Shown: positions 8,606 through 19,200, counted from the first letter of the stretch. The stretch is 64,000 nucleotides of DNA from an uncultured Sutterella sp. (GCA_900545335.1 UQYP01000005.1:68369-132368), one strand, 5' to 3'. A program made the numbers and translations. Notes: generated from the letters alone by a model not told the origin.

Positions 8606-8663
8606 TTCTAAATTGTTTAGAAATTCTTTCTTATTGTTTGTCTATTTTTTGATAACATATGTT
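8606..8663 (+). promoter_or_regulatory. Candidate autoregulatory operators of the toxin-antitoxin operon
   Basis: Two inverted repeats lie upstream of the antitoxin: TTCTAAA-TTG-TTTAGAA at 8606-8622 and the palindrome AACATATGTT at 8654-8663. A TTGACA-like -35 (8664-8669) directly abuts the second. Ribbon-helix-helix antitoxins usually bind such palindromes to repress their own operon; the assignment here is inferred. Confidence 0.45.
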
Positions 8664-8704
8664 TGACAATATCGATACAAATTGTTTTAAATAAGGGGGA
8701 AATA

Positions 8705-8980
8705 ATGACAACTGTACAACGAGCTTTTCGTTTAGATGAGACCTTAGATAAACAATTTTGTGACATTGCTGAAAAACTCGGAACTTCCCCATCTGACTCT
8801 TTGCGCATGTTTGTCACTGCATTTGTCACAAATAGAGGTTTCCCTTTTAGCCTGAAATTACCGGATGAAAAGCATAGGAGTTTTAACATAAATCATCCTA
8901 ACGTTTTAACCCCGGCAATTCGTGACGGTCATGCTGTCTTACCAGCCTCTTGGCGTGAAGAGGATGACTATGACGAATAA
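8705..8980 (+). CDS. RelB/DinJ-like ribbon-helix-helix antitoxin
   Basis: Encodes 91 aa. The N-terminus (MTTVQRAFRLDETLDKQFCDIAEKLG, then TSPSDSLRMFVTAFV) has the short beta strand plus two-helix pattern of ribbon-helix-helix DNA-binding antitoxins of the RelB/DinJ type, with a C-terminal tail that would wrap the toxin. The ATG at 8705 is chosen because AAGGGGGA sits four bases upstream; an in-frame upstream start at 8663 lies in the promoter region. The downstream toxin starts inside its last codons. Expected role: neutralise the toxin and repress the operon. Family-level confidence is good; the exact subfamily is uncertain. Confidence 0.75.
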   Translation: MTTVQRAFRLDETLDKQFCDIAEKLGTSPSDSLRMFVTAFVTNRGFPFSLKLPDEKHRSFNINHPNVLTPAIRDGHAVLPASWREEDDYDE

Positions 8981-9335
8981 AACTATAGAGCCCCAGCTCT
9001 ACGATGTTTGGCAGATTCCTTTTGAATACGAAGATCAGCCCGGCATTTTCAAAAAGCGTCCTGTGATCATTGGGGGAGTCGACACAGAATCCGTGGAGAT
9101 TTTTCTGCTTTCCATAAAAGTGACCAGCCATCCCCCTAGATCCAATTACGTTGGAGAAGTACCCATTTTGGATTGGAAAGATGCCGGTTTATCTAAACCT
9201 TCTACAGCGAGATGCTCCCATATAGTCCGATTACCAAAAAGTTTCTTCCAAGGCAAACTCAGATATGGACACTTAAGCGATAGAGATGCTCAGGCAATTG
9301 AAAAAATTCTTACTGAATTGGGTTACTTAAGATAA
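8970..9335 (+). CDS. PemK/MazF-like toxin
   Basis: Encodes 121 aa from the ATG at 8970, which overlaps the antitoxin stop by 11 bases and has GAAGAGG seven to thirteen bases upstream; another in-frame ATG lies at 8964. Resembles PemK/MazF-family endoribonucleases: YDVWQIPFEYEDQPGIFKKRPVIIGG corresponds to the family's N-terminal GDIW..PF....KKRPVLI strand pair, and a ..SKPSTARCSHIVRLPK.. segment to the S-x-x-R/T strand followed by the helical LSDRDAQAIEKIL tail. MazF-type toxins cleave mRNA in a sequence-specific way. Pairing with a RelB-like rather than MazE-like antitoxin is a mixed arrangement. The catalytic residues cannot be assigned with certainty by eye. Confidence 0.72.
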   Translation: MTNKTIEPQLYDVWQIPFEYEDQPGIFKKRPVIIGGVDTESVEIFLLSIKVTSHPPRSNYVGEVPILDWKDAGLSKPSTARCSHIVRLPKSFFQGKLRYGHLSDRDAQAIEKILTELGYLR

Positions 9336-9365
9336 AGGGGCCCCGTCATTTCTTTCAAGGCCCCT
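9336..9365. terminator. Hairpin between convergent toxin and Nudix genes
   Basis: AGGGGCC at 9336-9342 pairs with GGCCCCT at 9359-9365. T-tracts are short on both sides, so termination strength is uncertain; position between converging genes suggests a bidirectional terminator. Confidence 0.55.
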
Positions 9366-9396
9366 ACAAAACTAACAAATCAAAAAGAATCTAAGA

Positions 9397-10254
9397 TTAG
9401 ATAATGACCAGCCCTTTATAGTGCAACCATTTCTCTTCAATGCGCTGCCCCATATGAATCATGGTCGTTTCAGCAATGCCGACACCGGCTGCATACATAA
9501 GTTTTTCCTGCTCAACCATGCGTAGAGCCTCTTGGCAGTCAAAACGGGCAAAGTCAGATACCTCCCCGTCCCGATTCACAAACTGAACACCTTCTTTGAT
9601 AACGGCCTCATAATTTCTGACAACTTCACGCAGATAGCCTTCCGGTACAGGAAGCTCCTGAACAAAGCGTGCACTTTCACGAATTCGGACATCGTCGGAA
9701 GTCAACCCTGCTTCTTCATAAAGCTCACGGTAAAGAGCGTGTTCGGGCTCTTCACTGGCCTTGACTAACCCCGCCGCAAGGCTGTCCCAAAGACCGCCTC
9801 CAATTGTTTTACCGGGGCGACGGCGGGCTAAAATCACCAGCCCCTCTTCATCGTAGGCTGTAAGCCTGATCGAAGTGGTCATAAGTCCCAGCTTGCGGCA
9901 TAAAAGCCGCGGAGCCTGACAAAAAACAGAGTCATAGACCGTTGCACGCACATCGACCAATTCACCGGCATCATCGGGCAATTCACCAAAGTCAGCCAGA
10001 ATACGGGCAGCCTTTTGCATGGCTGCTGTCCGAGCCGTGACAGAGCGGCAATTATCATCCGTTAAAGTTAAGCGCTCCGTTAAACGAAAGTCGCTTGTGG
10101 AGCCCGCAAGCTTCATTGCAAGCGTCTTTTTAACGCAGCCGATGATTTCACCACCGGCTTGGAATCGCACAAAATCCTTCGGGATCGGCTGTGTAAGCCG
10201 ATCCTTTAAGACAGTGTAGGTCTGATAGACCGACTGAGCTACAAGTTCGCTCAT
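9397..10254 (-). CDS. Nudix hydrolase with N-terminal DUF4743-type domain
   Basis: Encodes 285 aa. The Nudix box (pattern GX5EX7REUXEEXGU) is complete at about residues 162-184: G-LVKAS-E, then RELYEEAGL. About 120 residues precede the Nudix fold, as in the DUF4743-Nudix subfamily (plant, yeast and bacterial members, some of which hydrolyse oxidised thiamine diphosphate analogues). The sequence LILARRRPGKT-like segment (VILARRRPGKTIGGGLWDS) fits this subfamily. Lies 24 bases after lysS on the same strand and is probably co-transcribed. Biochemical substrate is not evident from the sequence. Confidence 0.85.
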   Translation of the reverse strand: MSELVAQSVYQTYTVLKDRLTQPIPKDFVRFQAGGEIIGCVKKTLAMKLAGSTSDFRLTERLTLTDDNCRSVTARTAAMQKAARILADFGELPDDAGELVDVRATVYDSVFCQAPRLLCRKLGLMTTSIRLTAYDEEGLVILARRRPGKTIGGGLWDSLAAGLVKASEEPEHALYRELYEEAGLTSDDVRIRESARFVQELPVPEGYLREVVRNYEAVIKEGVQFVNRDGEVSDFARFDCQEALRMVEQEKLMYAAGVGIAETTMIHMGQRIEEKWLHYKGLVII

Positions 10255-10278
10255 GGGCTCTCCCCTACTTTCTTAGCC

Positions 10279-11796
10279 TTAGGCTTCAGGACGCATATGC
10301 GGGAAAAGCAGCACGTCACGAATGCTCGCAGCATCGGTGAGCAGCATCACAAAGCGGTCGATACCGATACCGCAGCCGCCCGTCGGGGGAAGACCGAATT
10401 CAAGGGCGCGGATGTAGTCAGCATCGTAGTACATAGCTTCATCGTCGCCGTGAGCCTTAGCGTCGGCCTGAGCCTTAAAGCGAGCGGCTTGGTCTTCCGG
10501 ATCATTCAATTCAGAAAAGCCGTTAGCGGTTTCGCGACCGGCGATATAAAGCTCAAAGCGTTCGGTTAATTCGGGATTGGTGTCCGAAGCACGAGCCAAA
10601 GGCGAAATTTCAACCGGGTAGTCGACAATGAAGGTCGGATCAATAAGTTTAGACTCAGCCACTTCTTCAAAAAGGGCCATCTCTAAAGCACCGAGGCCCA
10701 CGTAGTCGGGCTGAGGAGCTCCAAGACGCTTTAACTCATTGCGAAGGAAAGCTTCATCATCAAGCTTTTCATCTGTGTACTGCGGAGCGTACTTTTGAAT
10801 AGCCTGACGAGGCGTGAGACGATCAAAAGGCTTACCCAAGTCGATATCGTGACCTTGATAGTGAACCATCGTCGTGCCGTTGACTTCTTCGGCAACATGA
10901 CGAAGCACGGATTCCGTGAAGTCCATCTGATCTTTATAGGTCCAATACGTTGCATAGAATTCCATCATCGTGAATTCCGGATTGTGACGGATGGACAAAC
11001 CTTCGTTGCGGAAGTTGCGGTTTAATTCAAACACACGTTCAAAACCGCCCACAACCAATCGCTTCAAATAAAGTTCGGGAGCGATACGCAGATACATATC
11101 CATATCGAGCGCATTGTGGTGCGTGATAAACGGTTTGGCATTGGCACCGCCCGGAATCGGGTGCAGCATCGGCGTTTCCACTTCCATGAAGCGGTTAGCG
11201 AGCATGAAATTGCGCATACTGGCGATGATCTTGCTGCGCTTAATGAAACGTTCACGGCTCGTTTCATTCATGATGAGATCAAGGTAGCGCTGACGGTAGC
11301 AGATTTCCTGGTCAGCCAAACCGCGGAACTTTTCAGCCAGCGGACGAATAGCCTTACTCATGAGGCGAATCTTATGAACACGAACGGACAATTCACCGCG
11401 CTTTGTCTTAAAGATCGTACCTTCGGCCGCCACAATATCACCGATATCCATGCCTTTGAATTCATCATAGGCTTGCTGACCCACTTCAGAGGGCGACAAG
11501 AAGTATTGCATCGTGCCCGTGCAGTCACGCACCGTGGCAAAAGAGGCCTTACCCATCACACGCTTGAGCATCATGCGGCCGGAAACAGCCACTGTGTGAG
11601 CTTCGGCTTCAAGTTCTTCAGCACTCTTTTCACCGTAGGCCGCACGGATATCTCCGAAAAGATCTTTTCTTACAAAGTCATTCGGATAGGCGTGGCCCGT
11701 TTCACGCCACTTGGCGAGCTTGGCACGACGCTCTGCAATGATGTGGTTTTCTTCTTCGGCCGTCACGGCGGCTTCTTGCACTTTATTTTCTGCCAT
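10279..11796 (-). CDS. lysS: Lysyl-tRNA synthetase, class II
   Basis: Encodes about 505 aa, typical for LysS. Charges tRNA-Lys with lysine in the cytoplasm. An N-terminal OB-fold anticodon-binding domain (about residues 60-160: VAVSGRMMLKRVMGKASFATVRD) precedes the class II catalytic core with RFIKRSKIIASMRNFM (motif 1 region), FELNRNFRNEGLSIRHNPEFTMMEFY (motif 2) and GCGIGIDRFVMLLTD (motif 3). An ATG at 11802 opens the frame, but the ATG two codons later at 11796 has AAGGA at proper spacing, so it is preferred. Follows prfB with a 25-base gap, the usual prfB-lysS pairing. Confidence 0.97.
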   Translation of the reverse strand: MAENKVQEAAVTAEEENHIIAERRAKLAKWRETGHAYPNDFVRKDLFGDIRAAYGEKSAEELEAEAHTVAVSGRMMLKRVMGKASFATVRDCTGTMQYFLSPSEVGQQAYDEFKGMDIGDIVAAEGTIFKTKRGELSVRVHKIRLMSKAIRPLAEKFRGLADQEICYRQRYLDLIMNETSRERFIKRSKIIASMRNFMLANRFMEVETPMLHPIPGGANAKPFITHHNALDMDMYLRIAPELYLKRLVVGGFERVFELNRNFRNEGLSIRHNPEFTMMEFYATYWTYKDQMDFTESVLRHVAEEVNGTTMVHYQGHDIDLGKPFDRLTPRQAIQKYAPQYTDEKLDDEAFLRNELKRLGAPQPDYVGLGALEMALFEEVAESKLIDPTFIVDYPVEISPLARASDTNPELTERFELYIAGRETANGFSELNDPEDQAARFKAQADAKAHGDDEAMYYDADYIRALEFGLPPTGGCGIGIDRFVMLLTDAASIRDVLLFPHMRPEA

Positions 11797-11821
11797 TTTC
11801 ATGTCCTTTTATTTGCGCCGA

Positions 11822-12926
11822 TTAGACGCCTTGCTTGAGGCTAGCCTCAATAAATTGATCGAGATCACCGTCCAACACTGCCTGAGTATTGCCGGTTTCC
11901 ACATTGGTTCTTAAATCTTTTACGCGCGACTGATCGAGCACATAGGAGCGAATCTGATGCCCCCAGGCGATATCGCTTTTTGCATCTTCGGTTTGCTGCT
12001 GCACTTCGCGGCGCTTGCGCATTTCCGCTTCGTAGAGCTTAGCCTTCAACTGGCTCATCGCCTGCTCTTTATTGCGGTGCTGACTGCGGTCGTTTTGGCA
12101 AACCGTCACGATGCCTGTCGGAATGTGCGTAATACGCACGGCGGATTCTGTCTTTTGAATATGCTGACCGCCCGCACCGGAAGCGCGGAAAACGTCAATG
12201 CGCAGATCAGCCGGATTGATTTCCACTTCAAAGCTATCGTCAATTTCCGGATAAACGTACACACTGGCAAAAGAGGTATGACGGCGGGCGTTTGCATCAA
12301 AGGGACTTTTTCTTACCAAACGGTGCACACCCGTTTCCGTGCGCAGCATGCCGTAGGCGTAGTCACCCTGAATATAGATCGTGCAGCCTTTGATACCTGC
12401 TACTTCACCTTCGGTTTCTTCCTGCAATTCAACAGTAAAGCCTTTACGTTCAGCATAGTGCAGATACATGCGCTCAAGCATACTGGCCCAGTCCTGGGCT
12501 TCTGTACCGCCCGCACCTGACTGAATTTCGAGGTAGCAGTTGGCCGGATCCATCGGTTGGTTGAACATTCGTTGAAATTCCAACTTTTCAACTGATTTTT
12601 CCAGTTCAAAGACTTCCTCTCCCACCACTTCTACGCTGGGATAGTCTTCTTCGGCCATGGAGAGCTCAAAAAGCTCTGCGGCATCGTTGACGCTTGAAGT
12701 AAGTTTTTTGAAAAGCCCGACGGTGTCGTCAAGGCGCTTTTTTTCTTTACTGACTTTTTGTGCGTTTTCAGGATCATCCCAAAGAGCAGGATTTTCCATT
12801 TCGCGACTGACTTCTTCTAACCGGCGTTCCTGTCGGTCGATGTCAAAGATACCCCCTCAGCTCCACTAAACGAGCTGTGAGGTCCGAGATTTTGGCCTCA
12901 ATTAGGTTTATACGCTCAGCATCCAT
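11822..12926 (-). CDS. prfB: Peptide chain release factor 2, programmed +1 frameshift
   Basis: RF2 recognises UGA and UAA stop codons. The gene starts at ATG 12926 with 27 codons ending ..LRGYL, meets an in-frame TGA at 12843-12845, and continues in the +1 frame from 12844 for 340 residues, total about 367 aa (E. coli 365). The frame after the shift contains the SPF tripeptide (RKSPFDANARRHTSF) and the GGQ loop (RASGAGGQHIQKTESAVR). The residue two before the SGAGGQ loop is Ala, the fully active form rather than the Thr of E. coli K-12. A simple ORF call loses the first 40-odd residues because of the frameshift. lysS follows. Confidence 0.96.
12843..12857 (-). promoter_or_regulatory. prfB autoregulatory frameshift site
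   Basis: On the minus strand the sequence reads AGGGGG TAT CTT TGA C: internal Shine-Dalgarno-like AGGGGG, the CTT slippery codon and the UGA recognised by RF2 itself, followed by C. This is the classical +1 programmed frameshift; low RF2 favours the shift and raises its own synthesis. Confidence 0.96.
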
Positions 12927-12962
12927 CTTGATAGATATTGATATAAAGGTTGAAGCGGTTGA

Positions 12963-13739
12963 TTATAAAGTAATTATCGTGTCTTTGAAGACAGGATTGA
13001 GCGCTTTTAAGCCGTTTACCCACTTAATAGCTCCAAGCTTCCATCGAAGTCTCAAAAGTTTTGCCCGATCATAAAGTTGATCCAGTGTCACTTCCAGGAG
13101 GCTGCCCGCAAAAGCTAAGACCACACGGTTGCCTTCATCGATTTCAGGCATCACCAGTGTTCTGCCTTCAAAAGCTTCATCAATAGCGGAAAAACTTTTA
13201 TCAAAACGGCTGCCGAATAAATTAAAACTGGCAACTGAGCCTTTTTTATTCATCGCTCTGCGGCAAAGCGAGTAAAACTCAACATCGTCATAGACGGGAC
13301 CCTTTGCCTCTTCATCATAAATATCAACCTGAAGCCAATCGGCAGGATTAAAGTCCTGACGGGCAGCAATAAACGCTTTGGCATCGGCTAAATGAATCTG
13401 AAAGCGATCATCGGGCATCGGACACTTAAACCACTGATGAGCGCTCATGACCACATTTTCTGAGATTTCTGCCACATCAATGCGGGCCTCGGTGTTTTTC
13501 CAGCAAAATTTGGTGAGTGACGCCGCTCCCAGCCCCAACTGCACAATCTGAGCGGGCTCAGGATAAAACAAGCCGCAGGCCATCATTTGTCTGGGATACT
13601 CCAGCACCAACTCATAAGGACGGCCCACTTTCATGGCACCTTGAATCCAGGGAGAACCGAAATGCAGATAGCGAAATCCGTCTTCTTCGGAAAAAAACAA
13701 GTTAGGACAAGGATCGGAATCGTGACGATGATTTTTCAT
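12963..13739 (-). CDS. Spermidine-synthase-like class I methyltransferase-fold protein
   Basis: Encodes 258 aa with the polyamine aminopropyltransferase (spermidine synthase) fold. Seen: an N-terminal beta region (LFFSEEDGFRYLHFGSPWIQGAMKVGRPYELVLEYPRQMM in part), the nucleotide-binding loop as VQLGLGAASLTKF where classical enzymes have GGGDG, the acidic strand IDVAEIS, and DAKAFI. The divergent glycine loop and the missing canonical catalytic Asp pattern suggest it is not a housekeeping SpeE; many Burkholderiales carry such a paralogue of unknown substrate. Starts back-to-back with the autotransporter at 13897; prfB lies 36 bases downstream on the same strand. Confidence 0.72.
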   Translation of the reverse strand: MKNHRHDSDPCPNLFFSEEDGFRYLHFGSPWIQGAMKVGRPYELVLEYPRQMMACGLFYPEPAQIVQLGLGAASLTKFCWKNTEARIDVAEISENVVMSAHQWFKCPMPDDRFQIHLADAKAFIAARQDFNPADWLQVDIYDEEAKGPVYDDVEFYSLCRRAMNKKGSVASFNLFGSRFDKSFSAIDEAFEGRTLVMPEIDEGNRVVLAFAGSLLEVTLDQLYDRAKLLRLRWKLGAIKWVNGLKALNPVFKDTIITL

Positions 13740-13762
13740 AGTAAAAAGCCGCTAAAAATATG

Positions 13763-13788
13763 CGTCTTATTTTAAAAGACGATTTTTT
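13763..13788. terminator. Terminator-like hairpin between divergent genes
   Basis: CGTCTT at 13763-13768 pairs with AAGACG at 13776-13781, followed on the plus strand by ATTTTTT. Its position upstream of the plus-strand autotransporter and just upstream of the minus-strand gene is unusual and may reflect leader attenuation or a chance palindrome. Confidence 0.4.
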
Positions 13789-13896
13789 ATAAAAACACTG
13801 CATTAGACGAATATTTTTACCGATATGGAAAGCTGTAACTGCTCTTTGTTAAAATTTCCGCCCTTTGTTGTACCCTCCTAAATGAAAGGAATAGAA

Positions 13897-16161
13897 GTGG
13901 CTGATGTTCGAAACCACCTCCTCTCTTTTAGCGTGTTGGCTCTTTTAAATGCTCACCATCCTGGTGCTGCAGCCGATACGTTCCTAAACTTAAAATCCCA
14001 AAAATTTCTTCTCGATGATTTGCCAGGCGACTCGGGCTATTACACCTTCAAAGATATCGAAGGAGATGTTCAAGTTCGCTCAGAAAGTGCTACCGTGATC
14101 GAAATAGAATCTTCGGGATTACCCAATACGGCAGATGACTATTCATCATTGACCTTTTTAAGGCAGAGCTCCGGTTCATTAAATCCTAGCCTTGAAACTT
14201 CGATAGAAGTTCAGGTTGAAAATATTGATTCAGCAATCGGTCTTGAGCATGAGGACTTTAACGGTTTTGGTCCTGAGGCCCGCTCTTTTAGTTTCAGCCT
14301 TAAAGCTAATGGCGAAAAACCGATGGAATCATTAATTGCCTGGTCACTTTATGAATCCCACTTAAAGACTGAATCACTTCCCGAGATTCTCGATATACGA
14401 GTGCGCTCAGCAACTAACATTGAAGAAGGTACAGTTGTTGCCATTTCTTCTCTTTCATCTACTTTTGACTTCAAGGGCTCGCTTAGGGTGAGCGCCTTAG
14501 CGGATGACTCTGGTAGCGACAATGTTTACGCCCTTGATCTTTCCGATAGCCGATTCAATTTAGTCAGTACCGGTCAGAGTTTCATTGAGGGCGACATCCG
14601 CTTTGATGATACCTCTGCCGTCTCAATTGTTCTATCAAACCCAGACGATCGTTTTATCGGTCGGATGGTCAATGCGGGCAGCGAAGGTGCCCGAGCCTCT
14701 ATGAGCCTTTCTAATGGGGCTCAGTGGCTCGTTCACGGGCAAAACTTCATCAACCGTTTTGAGTGGAAAAAAGGCGGCATTTTAGATCTCACCCACACCA
14801 AAAACCCCGTCACGATTAAAACCACAGGCACCCTCACGGGAAGTGTAGAAGGCACCTCGGGTGCAGGCATTGAAAACACCGCACTCATTGAAGAGGGCGC
14901 CGTTTTACGAGTAAGCATCCATGATGAGGATGAAGAAAAGAATCAATATAAACTGCAGCTGGGTGAAGTCAGCCCCATAAGTCCTGAGGGCTCCCGAATC
15001 TATCTTGAAGTTTTGGATGAGCGCACCGATAAAAATGGAGAAACCCTCGATATCGGACTCATACAAGTCGACGGTATGGATTTAAGCAATAAGCTTTTTA
15101 TTGAGTCCGTCCCCACTTACTACGAAACGGCGCTCGGTTCATTTAAAACGTACGCCAATATCGGCTCGGACGGCAAAGAAGGGTTTGTGATTCACAATAT
15201 GGCAACCGACCTCTTGGGGCCATCAAGTCTTGTGAAAAACATGCTTGACTTCACCTCAGCTGCCATCGTTTCTCACGAGCAAAATGCCGACAGGCTCTTT
15301 TCCTTTGTAAGCGATCGTCTTTCTCAAAGCGAAGAACGCGGGCTTTGGGTCTCAGCTTCGGTCCAAGAAACTGATCTTCATCTACAAAACAAATCCCGAG
15401 ACACCACGCTTGAAACACGATCTTTTGCATTGGGCTACGATGCTGATTTGAAACTGCCCCTTTTGCAAAAAGGCAGTGCCGGTCTTTGGATCAGTCAGAA
15501 CCAAAGTGAATCCGACGGCGAGAATGCATCAGGAGAAATGGATGAAACATCCGTGGGCTTTTACCTTCACGGTCTCACTGACCGGCACTATCGGCTCATT
15601 TTTACCGGGCACTACGCCATAGGGGAAAATCAGTTGGATACACCGGGCGCGTTCGGCATCGATCACCGTTACTCACGAACGGATTTCAAATATGACACAA
15701 CAAGCTACGGTCTCGGACTTTACTTAGGTTTCAGCCACCCGGAACTTGACCAAAGTATTTTCTTTGAGCCTTTTGTGAGTGCTTACACCTATTGGATTGA
15801 TTATGAGAAAACCAATCGTTACGAAAACGTCCACTTTGAGACTGAAAAAACGCATCAGTCCCTTACCAAAATCGGTGTAACAGGCGGCTATCGGAGTCAC
15901 AGCGACAATCCCTGGAGTATTTACGGTCAGCTTGCCTGGGTACACCGATTTGCCGGATCCACTGAGCTTAAAGGGTTTGAAGGAAATAATCACGAAGTCT
16001 TTAAAACCGATGATCTGCAGGAATCCTATGGATACCTGAAACTCTCGGGTCACTGGCAGGCAACCGATCGTTGGCAACTCTCAGCCAATGCGGCAGGTTT
16101 TATTTCAGAAATCGTCAAGCCGAAATATGAATTCGGGCTCTCGGCAGCCTATCGGTTCTGA
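13897..16161 (+). CDS. Autotransporter (type Va secretion) with C-terminal beta-barrel
   Basis: Encodes about 754 aa. The GTG at 13897 is preferred over the ATG at 13882 because AAAGGA sits six bases before it and it yields a compact signal peptide ending near Gly-Ala-Ala-Ala-Asp. Residues up to about 460 form a beta-rich passenger of alternating hydrophobic and polar residues with no recognised enzymatic domain. The last ~270 residues show outer-membrane barrel strands (LWVSASVQETDL, RSFALGYDADL, GLYLGF, GLSAAYRF) and end in Phe, the BAM recognition residue. It faces a second autotransporter tail to tail. Its passenger function (adhesion or other) is unknown. Confidence 0.8.
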   Translation: MADVRNHLLSFSVLALLNAHHPGAAADTFLNLKSQKFLLDDLPGDSGYYTFKDIEGDVQVRSESATVIEIESSGLPNTADDYSSLTFLRQSSGSLNPSLETSIEVQVENIDSAIGLEHEDFNGFGPEARSFSFSLKANGEKPMESLIAWSLYESHLKTESLPEILDIRVRSATNIEEGTVVAISSLSSTFDFKGSLRVSALADDSGSDNVYALDLSDSRFNLVSTGQSFIEGDIRFDDTSAVSIVLSNPDDRFIGRMVNAGSEGARASMSLSNGAQWLVHGQNFINRFEWKKGGILDLTHTKNPVTIKTTGTLTGSVEGTSGAGIENTALIEEGAVLRVSIHDEDEEKNQYKLQLGEVSPISPEGSRIYLEVLDERTDKNGETLDIGLIQVDGMDLSNKLFIESVPTYYETALGSFKTYANIGSDGKEGFVIHNMATDLLGPSSLVKNMLDFTSAAIVSHEQNADRLFSFVSDRLSQSEERGLWVSASVQETDLHLQNKSRDTTLETRSFALGYDADLKLPLLQKGSAGLWISQNQSESDGENASGEMDETSVGFYLHGLTDRHYRLIFTGHYAIGENQLDTPGAFGIDHRYSRTDFKYDTTSYGLGLYLGFSHPELDQSIFFEPFVSAYTYWIDYEKTNRYENVHFETEKTHQSLTKIGVTGGYRSHSDNPWSIYGQLAWVHRFAGSTELKGFEGNNHEVFKTDDLQESYGYLKLSGHWQATDRWQLSANAAGFISEIVKPKYEFGLSAAYRF

Positions 16162-16177
16162 TGCTAATTTGGGAGTA

Positions 16178-16220
16178 GAGGGGTATTAAAAATCTTTTTA
16201 AATTGAACTTAATACCCCTC
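16178..16220. terminator. Bidirectional hairpin between convergent autotransporters
   Basis: GAGGGGTATTAA at 16178-16189 pairs perfectly with TTAATACCCCTC at 16209-16220 (12 bp). No long T-tract, but location between two converging stop codons supports shared termination. Confidence 0.65.
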
Positions 16221-16253
16221 CCATACCTGATTGCTACAACTAGCACAAACTCA

Positions 16254-19200
16254 TTAATCCAACAATCTCCAAAGTGTAACTTTACCTGCCCATCCTTGGT
16301 AATCCCCGAATTTACCTTTTGCGGTCAACTCTAGATTCCATTCAGGATGTTTCTCAAACCGATAACCGACAGTAGCGTGTACGACTCCAGCGTCACCCTC
16401 CATATTCCAATCATCGAGCTCCACTTCACCGTACTTAGCTGATGCGTCTGCGTCAAAAACATGCTCCCATGCAACACCTGCTTGCCAATTCCAACGTTCA
16501 TTGTCTGTAGATTCCAACTTGGCACCAAGCATTGTTCTTTGGACAACATAGTCATCCCACTTTAAATCAATTCCGTCAATTTGATCGCGGTCACTGTTTA
16601 TACGTAGGTAGTGGTACCTTGCATAAGGATTAAACATCAAACCATCAGTCAGCTCGGTTTGCCAACCCAAACCGGCGTGAGCCGTAATAAAGCCTGAATC
16701 CTTATCGAATTTCATCGGTACTCCTTCATCGATTACAAAAGAGCCGTCTGAATGAACAACCCCAAATCGGAAGGAAAGCTCATTAATCAATCCATTGTTG
16801 TAAAAGAAGGTCCCTTGGATGCCTGCGTCATAGTAGTATGTATCACCATCTAAGTCAGACGTATGACGTTTGCCGCTGTAATCTCCATCCCCATACTCAA
16901 GGAATGCTGCCACACGAAGTAAGCCGTTGTCCCCTTGGAAATCACCGGCAACACCAGTCATTAAATTAAAACCATCAACGTCAATATCAGCGTGCAATTC
17001 CGTACTAGAGGAAGTTGCTTGAGCAATGGCAAATACCCCTCGCCTCGGCATCAATTGATCTAACAGGAATGTACCTTCAGAAATCATCATGGCAGCCGCG
17101 ACATCAGGTGTGTGAATCAACCCACTATCCTCACTACCTTTTTTTGAATCAATATGAATATTGAACTGATCGCTTGTTTGGTTATCCCAGGACGCACTGA
17201 TTTCAACTAAGCCATTTGTCCTGATATCCAGGTTTTCTCCAACTAACGTTTCAGCTTTGTTTCCGGACACTACTGTGTATGTTTGACCCGATTGAAGGGC
17301 ATCACCATTTAAGACAACTAAATTCACATTGCTTTGGAGAGATTCATCCTCATTTTTAAGACCTTCTGACAAATCTAAAAGGGCGTAACTTCTTCCTTGA
17401 CCCCAACTTATATCATTTAAATCAGTGGTGAAATTAATGGTTTCAAAATTCCCAATAGCTTGAGCCTGACCTTGGAAATTTGAAACATTCAAAACATTGC
17501 CTGTAATTTCTGCTGTATTTCCTCCGTAAAGGCTTGAGTTAGCGATGTCAAGGTTATAACCTGAAATTGAAACCAAATTATTTCGAGAACTTAAAACTGC
17601 ATCCGATGCTGTTGATTCGGCATATCCGCCATAAATCTGTGAGGAGACAATGGTTTTACTTAATGTTCCATCCAGTATAACTGTGTTGTTTTCAGCTGAA
17701 GCTTCAGTAATAGATCGGGCATAAGCACCAAAAATATATCCGGTATTAACAGAACCACTTTCAATCACTACAGTGTTTTCACTGGCTGTAGCTTTCCCAT
17801 TCTCAGCTTTAACGTAGGTACCGGCAATGATGCTACCACTATCACCTTGAACACTCGCATTATGAATCTCAACAGAGTTTCTTAAAGATTGTGCTTCGCA
17901 CGTTCCATTGTTGATATAAACATATGAACCATAAACTGTAGCGTTGATGATTTCTCCGCCTATTATCACTGCACGATTATCACTGGCCAAAGCACTACCG
18001 TTTGTCGTTCGAGCAATAGCCCCTCTTAACGAACCGTTAAGCGATGAATTTTTCATAATGGCAGTGCCGTTCATTGCGCTGACATCTCCGGATCCACCAT
18101 TAATTTTTGCGAAAGAGCCTACGACATAAAGTGAGTCAGAACTTTCTCCAAAACCGATAGAACTGTTTTCAATTTCTATGTACCCGGATTCAGCCAAAGC
18201 TGTTGAAGAACCAGCTGTTCCCCAAATAACACTAGCATATGCTCCCGTGATACCTAAATAAGACGGAAGAGTCCCATTAACAGAGGTATTTCTAATGACT
18301 ACAGACCCTCCAACTGTTTTAGCTACACCTTGTTGACTTTCCGCAGCAGAAGCAATAATTCCATAAGCACCGTTTCCGTAATCAATGCTGGCATCATCAA
18401 GATCAATATTTCCCTTTGTTGAAGTTGCTGAGTTATTCCATGAAAAACTGAAATTACCTAACACATTTCCTTGAACAGAAGCATTTTGAACGGTTACCGA
18501 GCCGTCAGATGTTTCAACCGAACCATTTTGTCCATAGGCATAATTGCCATGAACACCACCCACTGTAGCTTGATTGGTTACGGTTACTTTGCCATTGGAG
18601 GCACGTAGTTCAGCATCGTCGGGCGAATAAAGCTGATTGCCGAAAAAAGAAATTGTGTGAGTGCCTCCGGAGATTTCGGCTTGACCATACTCTGCTTCAC
18701 CGGTGCCGTGATCTATTCGAACATAATTTCCCGAAACCCCTGAAGCTTGCCACTCTGTTGAACTGAGTTCAACTTGATTAACAGATCCTCCGCTGATTTT
18801 GGCTACACCGTTGATAGCAGAGGCCAAACCTGATTCTGCGTTGATAATATTACCGGCCAAACCGATGAAATCCGGAAGTGCCGTAATTTTGGTGATATTT
18901 GAAAAGTACTGTCCTGAAGTCACTGTGAGCAGTCCGCCTGAGGTTTCTGCATTGACTTGGTTACCAATAATGGCATTACCAAAAGCACCGATTACTGAAC
19001 CCGAAATTGGATCTGTATTTGTAATGCCGCAAGCTACACAAATTTCACCACTGAGTGTACTTTGACCATCGTTGAGCACGCCACTGTTTGAAATCTGCCC
19101 AAATATTTGATCATATTCGCCGCTGTCTAAAGAAAGCTTACCGCTCGAATGATTTCCATCTACATAAGTAAGTTCTTCAGCATATGCACTGTTTAAAACC

